Notes: a model not told the origin generated them from the letters alone. Shown: positions 31,465-42,535, counted from the first letter of the stretch. The stretch: 64,000 bases of DNA from Branchipolynoe longqiensis (GCA_030323885.1 CM059187.1:83040027-83104026), one strand, 5' to 3'. Translations and numbers: made by a program.

Positions 31465-31705
31465 CTGTCAACCAATTTGGATTTCCACCGCTGTGTATAA
31501 CTTACAGCGTCATCAAAGGCCGGTTGCTCTCATACCATGTCTATGTGGTGTGGGAGGTTAAAAATCCCTTGGGTCGGTAAAAGTGTAGGCTCGGGCTTTC
31601 TATCGACCAGCAGTGGAATGAGGAAGACCAGTCGTCTATGACTGAAATTTCCCATGCTTAAACAACTAATGGACCAACAACAAAAAACAACAACAAAAAA
31701 CTCAC
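31465..31705 (+). repeat. S3 SINE body with alternative tail
   Basis: S3 body words (GATTTCCACCGCTGTGTATA; CCATGTCTATGTGGTGTGGG) run into CAGTGGAATGAGGAAGACC and a CAACAACAAAA tail. That tail is also carried by an S1-headed element at 15990-16228. The tRNA-like head is missing. Confidence 0.75.
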
Positions 31706-31931
31706 TACACACTTGGCAGTGACCATCTCTCCTATTACACTAATAGCAAGCCTTTAGGTAGAAACTGCCCATCATATGTCCAAAGCCTTAAGCTAGACAC
31801 TGCCCATCATATGGTCAAATAGCCACCTGCCCCGATATAGGGAGTCCCTTAAAGAAGAAATATCTATAAAAAATGAATATGGATGTTTAGGTTGCAGTCC
31901 ATCATATATAGATCCAACATACAATTATACA

Positions 31932-32040
31932 ACCATGACACCTTATTGGGGCATCACTATAAAGCCACCACCGTGCGCACCGTCACAAGTGGATACAGAC
32001 CCTGAATATGACCTCATGTATTGCCAAGACGGAAACCCTC
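31932..32040 (+). repeat. S1 SINE tail fragment
   Basis: GGGGCATCACTATAAAGCCA through CATGTATTGCCAAGACG, a diverged S1 3' end. Confidence 0.6.
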
Positions 32041-32214
32041 AATAAATCAGACTATTATGAAATAACTTATTTAAAGCGAAAGATGATGGGAAGTGCTTTT
32101 TATTTTATACTTGATTTTCATTTCTATTGATGATTTGCGTGTGACGTAGGCATCACACTACTCCTGCATCGTGGTTGGATAGAAGCAGTTCCTTCTACTA
32201 TCAAGTGTGTGTGT

Positions 32215-32480
32215 GTGCGAATGTAAATAAAACAAAAACCACAAATATATTCACTGCTACGATCTAATTATCTTATCTAGAACCAGGAATATTCACTGGA
32301 GGGTTGAAATTGTGTTTATTTAACAGCATAACATACTCAATAAATGAAATTCGGTCAAATTAAACCCACAATTCAAGCGATATTAATATATTTAACGCCG
32401 CCGCCGCATCGGCAGCGCTTTTTGGAATGTAAATAAAACAAAAAGAACAAATCTATTGACTGCTACGATCTGTTATTTTC
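32215..32480. repeat. Duplicated segment and GC-core relic
   Basis: GAATGTAAATAAAACAAAAA with the following ACAAAT and GCTACGATCT words occurs twice (about 32218 and 32425). Between them lie AATTCGGTCAAATTAAACCC and GCCGCCGCCGCATCGGCAGC, part of the GC-core foldback family. A sister copy is at 33455-33620. Confidence 0.6.
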
Positions 32481-32714
32481 ATTTCATGAAAGCTGCCTGA
32501 AAAAGTATTGAAGTGCTGCTGGCTTTTGCAATTTACCAGTGGCACTCTCTCGGGGAGCAAATATAGGTCTCCCACTGGCAAGAACATGTCCGGACAGGCG
32601 CAAAACTATTTGTCCCTGCAGTGGCTGGTCGGGAGAGGTTGGGAGTTCCATACATCAACCACCCTTGATGCTGCCACACTGACATGGTTTTCTGTTTAGA
32701 GGTTTGCTCCCTTA

Positions 32715-33323
32715 AGCGCACATTCCTTACACGCAGTATGCGGTATGCAGTATGTGGCATGTGGCATGTGGTATGCGAATGGCATGATTCCTTACACATG
32801 GCATGCGGCATGTGGCACACGACTGGCTATATTTAAAAAATAAAAATAAACAAGTATACTCAATACTGCACTGTATATGACCTAATATTGCATTTATATC
32901 TATGTACCTCTTAGTACGTCACATGGGGGTTCCTACCTTTATAATTCCCAAATTATAGATAAATATTCATATTTTTGTGGCTCTGGTAGCATTTTTACCA
33001 ACCAGAACCCCACCACCACCACTACCATATGTTTCCCCTCAGCACCCTTGTGTGTGACCGTTCCGTAATGCTCAGTCGCCTCTCCTCATCTAAAACTAAT
33101 GGACAAGACTGATGTTTCTATTCGCACACCATGTGCTGCATACCGCATGCCGCACCGATCGCTACAGGGACCGATCGAGTTGACGCATTTGCATTTGCAT
33201 TTGCATTCGCATTCGCATTCGCATACCGCGTGTAAGGAATGTAGCCCATAGGCTTCAAGGCGTTTAGATTTGTTGTCGCATTCGCATTGGCATACCACAT
33301 GCCGCATGTAAGGAATGTACCCT
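32715..33323. mobile_element. TTA-flanked MITE with nested ends, 609 bp
   Basis: The ends AGCGCACATTCCTTACACGC and GCATGTAAGGAATGTACCCT are inverted and flanked by TTA (32712-32714, 33324-33326). A second pair of the same end motif lies inside (about 32790 and 33235). Six-base TTTGCA/TTCGCA repeats are near 33187-33225. The 3-bp TTA duplication fits PIF/Harbinger-type elements. Confidence 0.75.
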
Positions 33324-33454
33324 TTAGCCTTCAGTTCTGTCAAGAACCTGTACCACAAGGCAGTGGTTTACAACTCTGCAGGGCAGGGGTGTCAAACTTC
33401 CTGAGGTATTGCAATCAGTGGCAATACCTGCATATACCCGCATATATGGTTCTG

Positions 33455-33620
33455 TTATGTAGAACCATGAATATTCACTCGGGGGTTCAAACAATGTTTA
33501 TTTAACATCATAACTTACTCTATAAGTGAAATTCGGTCAAATTAAACCCTAAATCCAAGCGATATTAACACCGCTGCCGGATCGGCAGTGTTATTGCCGT
33601 TGTCACTGTACTTTCTATCC
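33455..33620. repeat. GC-core foldback relic
   Basis: AGAACCATGAATATTCACTC, AATTCGGTCAAATTAAACCC and CGATATTAACACCGCTGCCG match 32280-32410. Confidence 0.6.
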
Positions 33621-33738
33621 ACCCATGATGGCCTACTGGTACTAAGCACTGGTTATGTTTTGCTAATCGTTGGACGCAAATCAGCAATGGATAACCTTTG
33701 CCAGAGGGAGGATATGTGGAGTGGGGGTGGTTGCTTAG

Positions 33739-34073
33739 AGCTGCATAGTCCGATGGAAACATCAAATTTTCAAAACCAAAACAATTATCTAGATTTGGTT
33801 CTACATATCTAAGTTAGATACTGGTGCACTTATTAAACAGTTGTTGCCGCATAGAAGGGACTTTAATACAACACATTACTGCTGAAGCCTATGGTGTCAT
33901 GCTTGCCAAAATTATCTGTTGCCTGTTCGCTCTTCAAATATCTCAAAAGGCAGTAATTTATAATAACATTTTCTTCAAAGTAGAATATGAAGTTTCCCTA
34001 TTTTGTTTATCTCAAAAAGTAGCAGAAGGGTGGTGCTTGGTGGTGGTTGATGAAACTATCGGATTTGGCAACT
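33739..34073. mobile_element. TTAA-type MITE
   Basis: Left end AGCTGCATAGTCCGATGG (preceded by TTAG, a mutated TTAA), right end GGATTTGGCAACT followed by TTAA at 34074-34077. The body has GCTTGCCAAAATTATCTG in place of the palindromic centre. Confidence 0.75.
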
Positions 34074-34342
34074 TTAATAGAATGGCAACATTCAACTTAA
34101 AAACATGACGCGAGGTGACAATGTGAGAAAACATTACCCTGTATTTGCTACATGATATTGTGGCTAAGGCATTGTGTGAGTGGTGTTTCTGAAATAGGTC
34201 CAGTGGGTGCATGTTATGACTGGGGATGAAGGAGCTGAACACAATGGTGGATCTCGTGATTCAATGCAACCATGTATCCTTATATCTGCAAAACTCCACG
34301 TAGACAAATACCTACTATTACTAACGTCTAGTATGTGGCACT

Positions 34343-34586
34343 GGGTGCGGTGGCCGAATCGGTAGAGCGCTGGACTCGCGTGCGGGAGATCGGGAGTTCA
34401 GTTCCTGGGCGAGTCAAACCAATGACTTATAAATTTGATACTTGTCACTACCTAGATTGGCACTCAGCATTAATAGGATTGGGAAATGACTGGGTAGGTC
34501 AGTGTCTGGATAATGTGACTTAGTGGAATCTTGGGTCATGGTACCCGTCCTGATATGACCTTAAATGTTGCCAGGACGCAAAACTC
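34343..34586 (+). repeat. S1 SINE, internally deleted
   Basis: Good head (GCGGTGGCCGAATCGGTAGA; GGGAGTTCAGTTCC). The segment between GGGTCATGGTACC and CCGTCCTGATATGACC is shortened by about 75 bp, then the normal tail follows. Confidence 0.82.
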
Positions 34587-34702
34587 CCGAGAACCACCAT
34601 CAAGCGCCAACCTTCTCTTGTCAGTGCAGAGACTACACTTGGCCCCCTGGAATCGCAATTCTTAGAATTTTGTTTTATGTCCAGAATTCCTACAATTTCT
34701 TA

Positions 34703-35035
34703 AGCCCCAGTCACACATCACCGGATTGGGGGAAACGGACAGAAACTGAACACAGTTTTTTGTGTCCATACAAGTTTTGAACATGCAGAAAACTAGGAAT
34801 GGATGCCGCTGGACTGACGTCTACAGTTCTTGTCCTTTTTTAATTTGTTTCGTCCGTTGGCTATCCGTTCACGTCCGTCTCATGTCCGTTTTATGTCCGT
34901 TTCATGTCCGTTCGTCCAGCAGCCTTTGACCCAATATTGCAACATTTTGACACATTTTAATACATGTTGATACTTATGACGCCTGGACTAGACAATTCTG
35001 TCCATTGCTCAATCCGGTGATGTGTGACTGGGGCT
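34703..35035. mobile_element. PIF/Harbinger-like MITE, 333 bp, TTA TSD
   Basis: Inverted ends AGCCCCAGTCACACATCACC and its partner ending GTGTGACTGGGGCT are flanked by TTA on both sides (34700-34702; 35036-35038). The inside repeats CATGTCCGTTTTATGTCCG. A reverse-oriented relative of the same length is at 43989-44322. Confidence 0.88.
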
Positions 35036-35149
35036 TTAAAATTACACACAAACAAAACAATGCACTTTGCGCAGTGGCAGGTTCAACAGCCTAGAATCCT
35101 AACTACATACATCATCATTATTGCACCAAGCATTGTCAGTGAGGATTAT

Positions 35150-35315
35150 TGCAAAAACAGAGACTCTTTATCTAGACCCGGGACTCAACTCCGCTCCTCT
35201 ACTATTCTGGGGCAAGTGTCCCAACCATTTAACTACTTACGCTCTCTAAGATAACCACCCTACCCGCAACGACCTGTCTACGTGGATCCTTGCCTGTGAG
35301 GTCAGTGCATATTAC

Positions 35316-35316
<1 letters not shown>
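35150..35316 (-). repeat. S2 SINE fragment
   Basis: Reverse S2 head (GACCCGGGACTCAACTCC) and leader (CCTGTCTACGTGGATCCTTG; GAGGTCAGTGCATATTACTA). Confidence 0.65.
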
Positions 35317-35346
<30 letters not shown>

Positions 35347-35428
35347 GCATATGCTAAGGCAGATAGGTCACCACGTTGATATGATGCCAGCACTGGCATA
35401 GAAAGGCTTAAGTCCCATTGGCATGTGT

Positions 35429-35470
<42 letters not shown>

Positions 35471-35500
35471 CCAATATATATATACAATATATATGTGAAG
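35316..35500. repeat. (TA)n microsatellites
   Basis: Two TA blocks (about 35316-35350 and 35430-35495) with a short linker. Confidence 0.9.
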
Positions 35501-35699
35501 GGTTCAGGCACAAAACCCCGTAAATGCCAGTCCAAAAATTGAGATAAACATTGGAGGCAAACTTTCAAAAGGTTCAGGGATTAGATACCATTTTTTTGTT
35601 CATTGATCCATGGTCATTTTATCACAAGAAAAGTGGAATTAGTGAGAATTAAAATTACACTCAGGTAAAGACATTTCATTATAATTCAATTTTTGGATT
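35501..35699. other. Intergenic, no feature recognised
   Basis: Contains ATAATTCAATTTTTGGATTG near 35680 and the inverted CAATCC-type word AGTCCAAAAATTGAGAT near 35530; possibly a small foldback unit. Confidence 0.3.
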
Positions 35700-35841
35700 G
35701 GCACGGACTGGTTAGGTAAGTATCATGATAGTGTAATTGAGTGGGTTATCAGGTCATGGTGTTGGCGACCTGGACTTCCAGTGGGGCAGCACTGTAAAGT
35801 CGCCATCAGTGCGCACTTTCACAAGTCGGTACCCGTCCTGA
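35700..35841 (+). repeat. S1 SINE middle fragment
   Basis: GGACTGGTTAGGTAAGTATC to AGTCGGTACCCGTCCTG; both ends are missing. Confidence 0.7.
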
Positions 35842-36214
35842 ATAAATACCAAATTAATATGTATGTCTGAATCTACGGGGCTAAAAAATACGGAACCGTA
35901 GCAGCAATGTTACATGTAGGATCGGACACATCATTAAAAGTGGGGTGACAACTGGCAAACACAGCAGGTAAAACTGTTCTTATATATCGGGAAGGAGGGG
36001 GAGGGGGATCCACCCCTCTCTCCTCTGCCTCCCCTGTAGCCCTTGACCGACTTTCATTTATTGTTTTGACCCCAATACTGGGCTGGCCGAAAGGGAAACT
36101 GTGGCATATGAAGGGCGATCCGTTTGGAAAGGGCCACAGTTATGCTCTGATATTCTTCAGCTGATAAGCAAATATGTTTTTATACGCATGCACACTCTAG
36201 GAAACATGAGATCC
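35842..36214. other. Intergenic, no feature recognised
   Basis: Includes a G-rich/C-rich stretch near 35990-36030; otherwise unrecognised. Confidence 0.4.
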
Positions 36215-36545
36215 ATCCAATACATCATCATCATCATGCTGTTGGTCGCGATGCGACAAAGACTGCTTTCATTACTTGACTATCGCTCTCCATTTAGCTC
36301 TCTGCTGTGAGAGTGGTCTTAATGTTTCTTAGTTTCAGGTTTCTCTTGATGGTATCCTTGGACCTGAGACAAGGGTGCACTCTCTTTCTCTAACCAGAAG
36401 ACAGTTGAGAGTAGAGGATCTTCTTTGGTAGCCTGTCTGATGACATCCTCATGAGGTGTCCAGTCGAGCGGAGATTCTTTTTGATCAGAAGATCTTACAT
36501 ACAGGGCAGCCCCGTCCGTTTGACTATTTCCTTATTTGTACAAAG
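36215..36545 (-). pseudogene. LINE relic: C-terminal part of a reverse-transcriptase ORF
   Basis: The minus strand reads STGHLMRMSSDRLPKKILY, then SQLSSG-stop-RKR, then LRSKDTIKRNLKLRNI. This matches a motif I know from the C-terminal region of a LINE ORF2 family common in marine invertebrates and fish (GHVxRMxDxRLPKxLLYGEL ... RYKDxLKxxL). At least two in-frame stops are present, so it is dead. The finger-like relics at 12417-12600 and 57847-57990 would be the segment downstream of this in the same protein. Confidence 0.72.
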
Positions 36546-36839
36546 TTTTGGGAAAAGCCCACGTCATTACTGCAGCAGCTTCTTTCTAAATCTTTCCAGC
36601 AATTAGTTTTCTTCCTTGTCCAAGTTTTGATTATTATTATCACCCTGTCTCTCTCCATCCAACTCTATTCTTCATCCGCCTCTCTTTCATCCAAAAGGTT
36701 GGTTGGTTGTTTTTGCGTCCTAGCAACATCTAAGGTCATATGAGGACTGGTACCGACTTGTGACAGTGCACACTCATGATGGCTTTATAGTGCTGCCCCC
36801 ACTGTGGATTCAGGACGCCAGCACCATGACCGGATATTG

Positions 36840-36988
36840 CAATGTATGTACTAAGACATGACACGCCGGGAGCCAGCGGGCCGGGACCAGCGAACGGGCA
36901 ACCAGCGCAGACTGGGAGGCACCATAATAAAGTCATTATGCAACTGGACGTCAACGTGTGTAGTCGGTTCTTAATCACGTCTTTACAG
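36840..36988. other. Unknown ~150-bp insert in S1
   Basis: Higher-GC segment (GACACGCCGGGAGCCAGC, GGGACCAGCGAACGGGC) between CCGGATATT and AGATATCACATT of the host SINE. No inverted ends or tail recognised. Confidence 0.45.
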
Positions 36989-37126
36989 ATATCACATTAT
37001 CATGACACTGAGATAACCAGTCGTTGCCCTATCTTATTAATCCTAGTGCTAAGCTGTGGAGGGACAAATGTCAATTTTGTGAATCTTTGGTTTGACTCGA
37101 ACAAGAAATGAACTTCCGGTCTCCCG

Positions 37127-37634
37127 CCCGGTGTGGCGGTTTCAGCCGTGTCCCGTACTCAGCCGTGTACATATATTCAAACTCAAGGCATTGTCAATGG
37201 TCGGTAGTAATTTTCATACAGAAAATACAGAACAAGTGAAATATCTCTAAAAGCACATCACCTATTAACAAATCGCTTGGTACACATATAGAAAACATCT
37301 TCACCAAAACGATTATATTAAAGTTATAAGGTTAGGGTTCTTGATTTCTATTAATTTTGATTAAAACTAATGTTTTGCACTCCGCATACCATCAAACTCA
37401 AGGCATTGTCAATGGTGGTGAGAAATCTTCATACAGAAAATCCAGGAAAAGTGAAATATCTCTAAAACCACACCACCTAGAAACAAATCGCTTGGTACAC
37501 ATATAGAAAACATCTTTACCAAAAACATTATATTAAATGTGTAAGGTTAGTGACTTAAGACCATTGACAATGCCTTAAGTTTGAGTATAGGTACACGGCT
37601 GAGTACGGGACATGGCTGAAACCGCCACACCGGG
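37127..37634. mobile_element. CCGGTGT-ended MITE, 508 bp
   Basis: Inverted ends of about 43 bp (CCCGGTGTGGCGGTTTCAGC; GTACTCAGCCGTGTAC). The inside holds two ~200-bp tandem copies (AACTCAAGGCATTGTCAATG; AACAAATCGCTTGGTACACA). The same interior with variant ends is at 59866-60357. Confidence 0.85.
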
Positions 37635-37779
37635 AGGCCTGCGCTCTACCGATACGGCCACCGTTCCCGATCCCGTCCAAAAAGAGGTTATCCTCTTATT
37701 TTATGCATATGCTATTCCTTCCCTTTAAATTGTTAAAAAATATTTGTTTAAATATATATACATATATATTATTAAATAT

Positions 37780-38270
37780 TGAATCTCTCCCGCCCCCACA
37801 TCGCAGAACTTGCCATTTACTTCTACTCCAGCGTCCTAACCATTATACTAATTAGGTTCCATGATGCCATCACCTTACTCACCTCTAGATGTGTGCGTGT
37901 GTGGCATTTCTCTTGTGGATGTCAATGCCCCTCACTGCCCTCAGCCCCCTGCTATTATACTTTACCTACTTGCAATTACAAAATATGCAGGTAACGCTCT
38001 TACACTAAGTTACAGTAGATGCACAGAAATGTTTCCACACTACACAACACACAATATATACAGAATCCTACACATTGCACCAATACCAGCGGCTGTTTTT
38101 GCAAATGAATGGAACATCATAGAGTGTGACTTGATCCCACACCTTTGCCATTCCAGGGTGAGCGTCCTAACCATCATGCTATCTAGGCTACTCACTGCAA
38201 TCTACCTATGGACGTATGCAATCTACATATGTGGCATTTCACTAGGGGAGGTCAGTGCATTTCACTACCT
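37780..38270 (-). repeat. S2 SINE dimer, old
   Basis: Two reverse heads with CGTCCTAACCATTATACTAAT and CGTCCTAACCATCATGCTATC, leader-like GTGGCATTTCTCTTG and GTGGCATTTCACTAG, and a linker like that at 30.6-31.0 kb. Confidence 0.6.
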
Positions 38271-38379
38271 ACATATCTATGTATTCACATAGTACCAGTA
38301 TGTAGTATAGGAGGTGAATACATCGAGGATAATGGTTGGTAGATAATGAAATAGAAGAATAATAATAATAATAATAATA

Positions 38380-38783
38380 ATAATTCCCCTCCGCGCCTTT
38401 ATACTCGCATAATGCTTATACATCACATATACACAGGAACACATATACAGATAAACTTATATACATATTTAATAGTCTGCACTGACCTCTCTGGCAAGGA
38501 GCCACATATACATGTCGGCGTGGATTGGGTGAATACATCAGGGAACATAGGTTGTATAATGGTCAGCACGCTAGCCCCGAAAGGGCAAGAAGTGTGGGTT
38601 CGAATCCTACTCTACGCGCACTATTTTCCATTTTCATCACACCCTGTATAGATGTATATGTGTACATGTGTGTTTGCATATGTGTGTATATGTATATATA
38701 CATATAATATATATGCATATATGTATATATGGTGTATAAGCATTATGCGAGTATAAAGGTGTGGAAGGGAGTTATTATTACTA
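38380..38783. mobile_element. MITE with ~44-bp inverted ends, containing an S2 SINE
   Basis: Left AATAATTCCCCTCCGCGCC then TTTATACTCGCATAATGC; right arm GCATTATGCGAGTATAAAGG then GAAGGGAGTTATT. The centre is occupied by an S2 SINE (38460-38650) and TA-rich DNA. An (AAT)n run abuts the left end. Confidence 0.75.
38460..38650 (+). repeat. S2 SINE inside the MITE
   Basis: Leader GCACTGACCTCTCTGGCAAG, head GGTTGTATAATGGTCAGCAC, B box GGGTTCGAATCC, then CTATTTTCCATTTTCATCAC. Confidence 0.75.
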
Positions 38784-38885
38784 TTATGTTTGTATCATTT
38801 AGTGAGGAGTACCCCTTCTCACCTGACCACTGGTGCCACCACCGTCAGGTTTCCTAACTACAGATGCTCAACATTGTATATATAA

Positions 38886-39178
38886 CAGGGGTGCGGGATA
38901 TCAGGAGTTCGGTTCCCGGTCGAGTCAAACCAACTACTTTAAAATTGATACATCTCGCATCCTATCCTGGCGCTCAGCATTAATAAGATAGGGCAATGAC
39001 TGATTATCTCAGTATCAGTATAATGTGACTGAGTGGGATATCGGGTCATGGTGCCGGCAGCCTGATTTCCCAGTGGGGCAGCACTATAACATTGCCATGA
39101 ATGCGCACTATCGAAAGTCCATACCCGTCCTGATATCACCTTAGATGTTGCCAGGATGTAAAACCCCAACAATCAACG
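38886..39178 (+). repeat. S1 SINE
   Basis: From the B box (GGAGTTCGGTTCCCGGTCG) to CCAACAATCAACG; the A box is missing. Confidence 0.8.
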
Positions 39179-39339
39179 AACTCTATGCCAGTGATATATC
39201 ATCGGAGCCCAGTCAGGTGGTGTGAACATTTAGTATAAGCGTAGCCAAGCAGTGCTGCCACCTAGTGTGTCTGAAATGAACCAGCGACTCACCACTACAG
39301 CGTAGTGCTGTGAGTCCCGTGATCAGTGAACCCTTGCCA

Positions 39340-39520
39340 TGTGCAGACAATGCATACACAGGGTCGGTTCACTAACCATGCACTGCATGATTTGTACAGA
39401 ATCCTGGTCATGGCACCCATTTTCAAAAGGATAATGCAAACAATGGGAATATTGTGTCTAGGGCGGGTTTCAAACCCACGCTGCTTGCCATTCCAGGGGC
39501 TAGTGTCATTATGGTTATAT
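39340..39520 (-). repeat. S2 SINE, diverged
   Basis: Reverse S2: GGGTTTCAAACCCACG (B box), GATTTGTACAGAATCCTGG and AACAATGGGAATATTGTG. Confidence 0.65.
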
Positions 39521-39746
39521 TTAATCGGTTCAATGCGTAATAATCCCATATATTATTGTACACTATATATGCTGTTTAAAGAGATTCAGGTTCATACTTA
39601 CACCATAACTGACATGTATATAAAGAAGTATAGTATGCCTTGAACATTGTACATTTAAGATATTTAGTACCCATATACACTTCTCGATTCAATGTATTGT
39701 TACTAGTGTAGTAACAATACATTACTACTAGCGTAGTGTGGTGTTC

Positions 39747-40137
39747 TCTGTGGCAGAGTGGTTTTCTAAGTCGGATGCCTGATCTGAGGGTCGGTGGTTC
39801 GAGTCCCCATGCCCCCCCCCCACACCTCTGCTAGTTTGGATTTCCACTGCTGTGTATAACTTATGGCGTCATCAAAGGTCGGTTGCTCTCATACCATGTC
39901 TATGTGGTGTGGGAGGTGAAAAATCCCTTGGGTCAGTAAAAGTCTAGGCCCTGGCTTTCTATGGATAAACTGGCCACAGAAGGAGCATCCACATCGGGGC
40001 CCTGGGAATTAGCTATCTGATTGCAAATCCTGCTACCACCATCCACCACCGAGAGAACGTCCCATGAATAAAGATCATACTTCTGCTCGAAAATCCCTTG
40101 AGATAACTGGTGGAAGGACACGGTGAAGAAGAAGACT
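39747..40137 (+). repeat. S3 SINE, full length, (GAA)n-type tail
   Basis: Head TGTGGCAGAGTGGTTTTC and GGTGGTTCGAGTCCCC, S3 body, then a tail module CTGGCCACAGAAGGAGCATCC to GGACACGGTGAAGAAGAAG. The same tail is at 59026-59428, and differs from the (CAA)n-tailed copies. Confidence 0.85.
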
Positions 40138-40139
40138 AG

Positions 40140-40546
40140 TGTAGTAGTCTGCACTGACCTCTCCGGCAAGTAACCACATAGACAGGTAGGCGTGGGTAGT
40201 GTGGTGCTATCAGGGATCCTAGGTGGTGTAATGGTTAGCACACTGGCCCAGAATGCATAGAGAAGTGGGTTCGAGTCCGATTTACAGCGATGACGTAAAC
40301 ATTAAAACTTATCATTTCCTATCCAGACCTTCGGCATTATTACTATTAGGATAGGAGAAAGACTGGTTGGCTCAGTGTGAGGATAATGTGACTGAGTGGG
40401 GGGATAACCGGTCATGTTGCTAGTGGCCTGGTCTCCCACTGTGGCAGCACTATAACGTCACCATGAGTGTGCACTGTCGCAAGTCGGTACCGGTCCTGAT
40501 ATGACCTTAGATGTTGCCAGGACATAAAACTCCCACAACCAACCAT
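40140..40546 (+). repeat. Chimeric SINE: S2 head joined to S1 body
   Basis: S2 leader (GTCTGCACTGACCTCTCCGG) and head (GGTGGTGTAATGGTTAGCAC; GGGTTCGAGTCCG) pass without gap into the S1 body (TTATCATTTCCTATCC; GACTGGTTGGCTCAGTGTG) and S1 tail (CTTAGATGTTGCCAGGAC). The switch lies in or just after the B box. Confidence 0.75.
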
Positions 40547-41011
40547 GTTATATTCCGTATCTGCTTATATTTGCTTCTGTTATATCTGCTTATATTCTGG
40601 ATCTGTTAGTATCTGCGTGTGTTAAGCTGGCTGGCTGTTATCTAACGGCATGTGGGGACGCCTCCGTGTCATAATGGATTGCGCGGTCATAACTGACAAG
40701 GGGCCTGATCGGGGTATAAATCCTGATGATATCGGCAGCATGCTTTTATCTATGACGTCACCACCCAGACATGCGCAGTGTGCCGTAACGATGGATGTCG
40801 TGACTTGCTTACAGAATGCACTATGAAAGGCGAAGCTTGCCTCTCCCATCTGTGGAACAACTTAGGCATTACATTGTTCCGAATCCTATGCCATTTATAT
40901 TAATACTTCTTTTAATCGATGGGTTCGTATGACTGTTCTCATTCGCCACATTATATCTTGAAATGAGATGTCTACTTTGCATATATTGTAATTATCACAC
41001 AAGTTTAACCT
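40547..41011. other. Intergenic, no feature recognised
   Basis: Short ATCTGCTTATATT repeats at 40555-40615; the rest is unique-looking. Confidence 0.4.
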
Positions 41012-41272
41012 TATATCGGGTGTTCAATTCCAGGTCGAGTCAAACCAAGGACTTACACAATTGATACATGTCACTTCCTAGCATGGCCCTCGGGATAGTG
41101 CAAGAATTGATTACCTCAGTGCCAGGATAATGTCACCGAGTGGGATATTGGGCAATGGTGCTTGGGGATTTATTTCCAAGTGGGGCAGCACTATGAAGTC
41201 GCCATGAGTGTACACTGTACAAAAAATCGGTACCCATCATGGTATGTATGGCCTTAGATGTTGTCAGGACGT
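41012..41272 (+). repeat. S1 SINE
   Basis: From GGTGTTCAATTCCAGGTCG to CCTTAGATGTTGTCAGGACG; the head is truncated before the B box. Confidence 0.78.
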
Positions 41273-41755
41273 ATTGGAAGTGCAAGCGTCCAAACTTAAT
41301 TTTGCAAGCACACCAAAACTCGGACACTATAGGCTTATGCAGCAACAGCTTTTATTAAATTGGCTCGGTACTCCGTTCTATGTGGAGAAAAATGTTTGAT
41401 AAGTGCAGCAGTATTTAAAGTTGCATAGTCCGATGGTTTTGAATTTCTGTATTTTTTCTGAGAAAAATATATTAGATTGATCTCTAGTATCAAGCTTGCC
41501 AAAACTCTGACACCATAGACTTCTGCAGGTTCTGCTAAATTGACTGAGTATTCCATTCTACGCAGAAACAAATGCTTAATAAGTGCATCAGTATCTAAGT
41601 TAGATATGTAAAATAAAATCTAGATAATTGGTTTGGTTTTGAATATTTGATATTTCATCAGACTATGCAGCTTTGAGTTAGATTTTCAGAATCAAACTTA
41701 GATCACTGTTTTGATTTTCAAAATTTGATGTTTTCATCATACTCTGCAGCTCTAA
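41273..41755. mobile_element. TTAA-type MITE (host) with a second copy inside it
   Basis: Host left part 41273-41417 (GGAAGTGCAAGCGTCC to AAGTGCAGCAGTATTTAA) and right part 41673-41755 (GTTAGATTTTCAGAATC to CATACTCTGCAGCT) are contiguous in the family order. They are interrupted exactly at a TTTAA by the inner copy. Confidence 0.75.
41418..41672. mobile_element. TTAA-type MITE, internally deleted, nested
   Basis: AGTTGCATAGTCCGATGG to GACTATGCAGCT, flanked by TTAA (41414-41417) and TTGA (41673-41676). At 255 bp it lacks about 90 bp of the family body just before the GGCAAGCTTGCC-like centre. Confidence 0.82.
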
Positions 41756-42211
41756 GGTGAGTGACGGCGGGGAACTTACCTGTTATTTGGTAGTATTTAC
41801 TGCGATACAGGCGATGGTGGCGCTCCATCCGCGCCTATCGGGTACTCGGCGAACTGCATTTGTCAATCAATTCTCCGTCAATTTTGAGTTTGTATATTTT
41901 CGGTATGGCCTCTTGACATTACCAGAGTAAAGATACTCAGTTCAAACTGCCTTTTGTATATAAATATATATGCTATATAATTTATTATGTGTACATAAAT
42001 ATAAATAAAGAATATTCACTTATGTTCGCTTCCCAGCACCCCTTTATTCTCTGTAAACCCCCCTGTAACCGGGCACTCTCTGCTTCTCTCCTGCTGGGAA
42101 CCGACATATATCTGAAATATCACTTACATGTGGAAATCCCCACCAAAACAAATTACAACCAAACACTGGAAATCCCCATATAAAAAAATACAACAACACA
42201 TACACAAAACA
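41756..42211. other. Intergenic, no feature recognised
   Basis: No repeat or coding signal recognised. Confidence 0.4.
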
Positions 42212-42535
42212 GGCCGTGGTGGCCGAATCGGTAGAGCACAGGCCTCGTGTGCGGGAGATTGGGAAATTGGTTCCCGCTCGAGTCAAACCAATGACTTATA
42301 GAAGTGCTACTTGTCGCTTCCTAGCCTGCTGCTCGGATAGGGCAATGACTGGATAGCTCAGTGTCAGGATAATGGGACTGAGTGGGGTATCAAGACATGG
42401 TGCCACTGCCCTGATTTGCCAGTGGGGCAGCACTATAAAGTTGCCATGAGTGTGAACTGTCACAAGACAGTACCCATCCTGATAATACTTTAGAAGTTGC
42501 CAGGACATAAACCTCCAACAACCAACCAACCATAC
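42212..42535 (+). repeat. S1 SINE, full length
   Basis: Head GTGGTGGCCGAATCGGTAGA, complete body and tail CCAACAACCAACCAACC. Confidence 0.88.

Larger units (their letters stand above)
36695..37675 (-). repeat. S1 SINE split by two inserts
   Basis: Tail GTTTTTGCGTCCTAGCAACA at the left, head GCCGTATCGGTAGAGC at the right (minus strand). One unknown insert of about 150 bp is at 36840-36988 and a MITE is at 37127-37634. The SINE words on either side join correctly when both are removed. Confidence 0.8.

Noticed and set aside
36101..36310. Small plus-strand frame near 36.2 kb
   Set aside because: The minus strand carries a recognisable LINE relic here; the plus-strand frame is its shadow.
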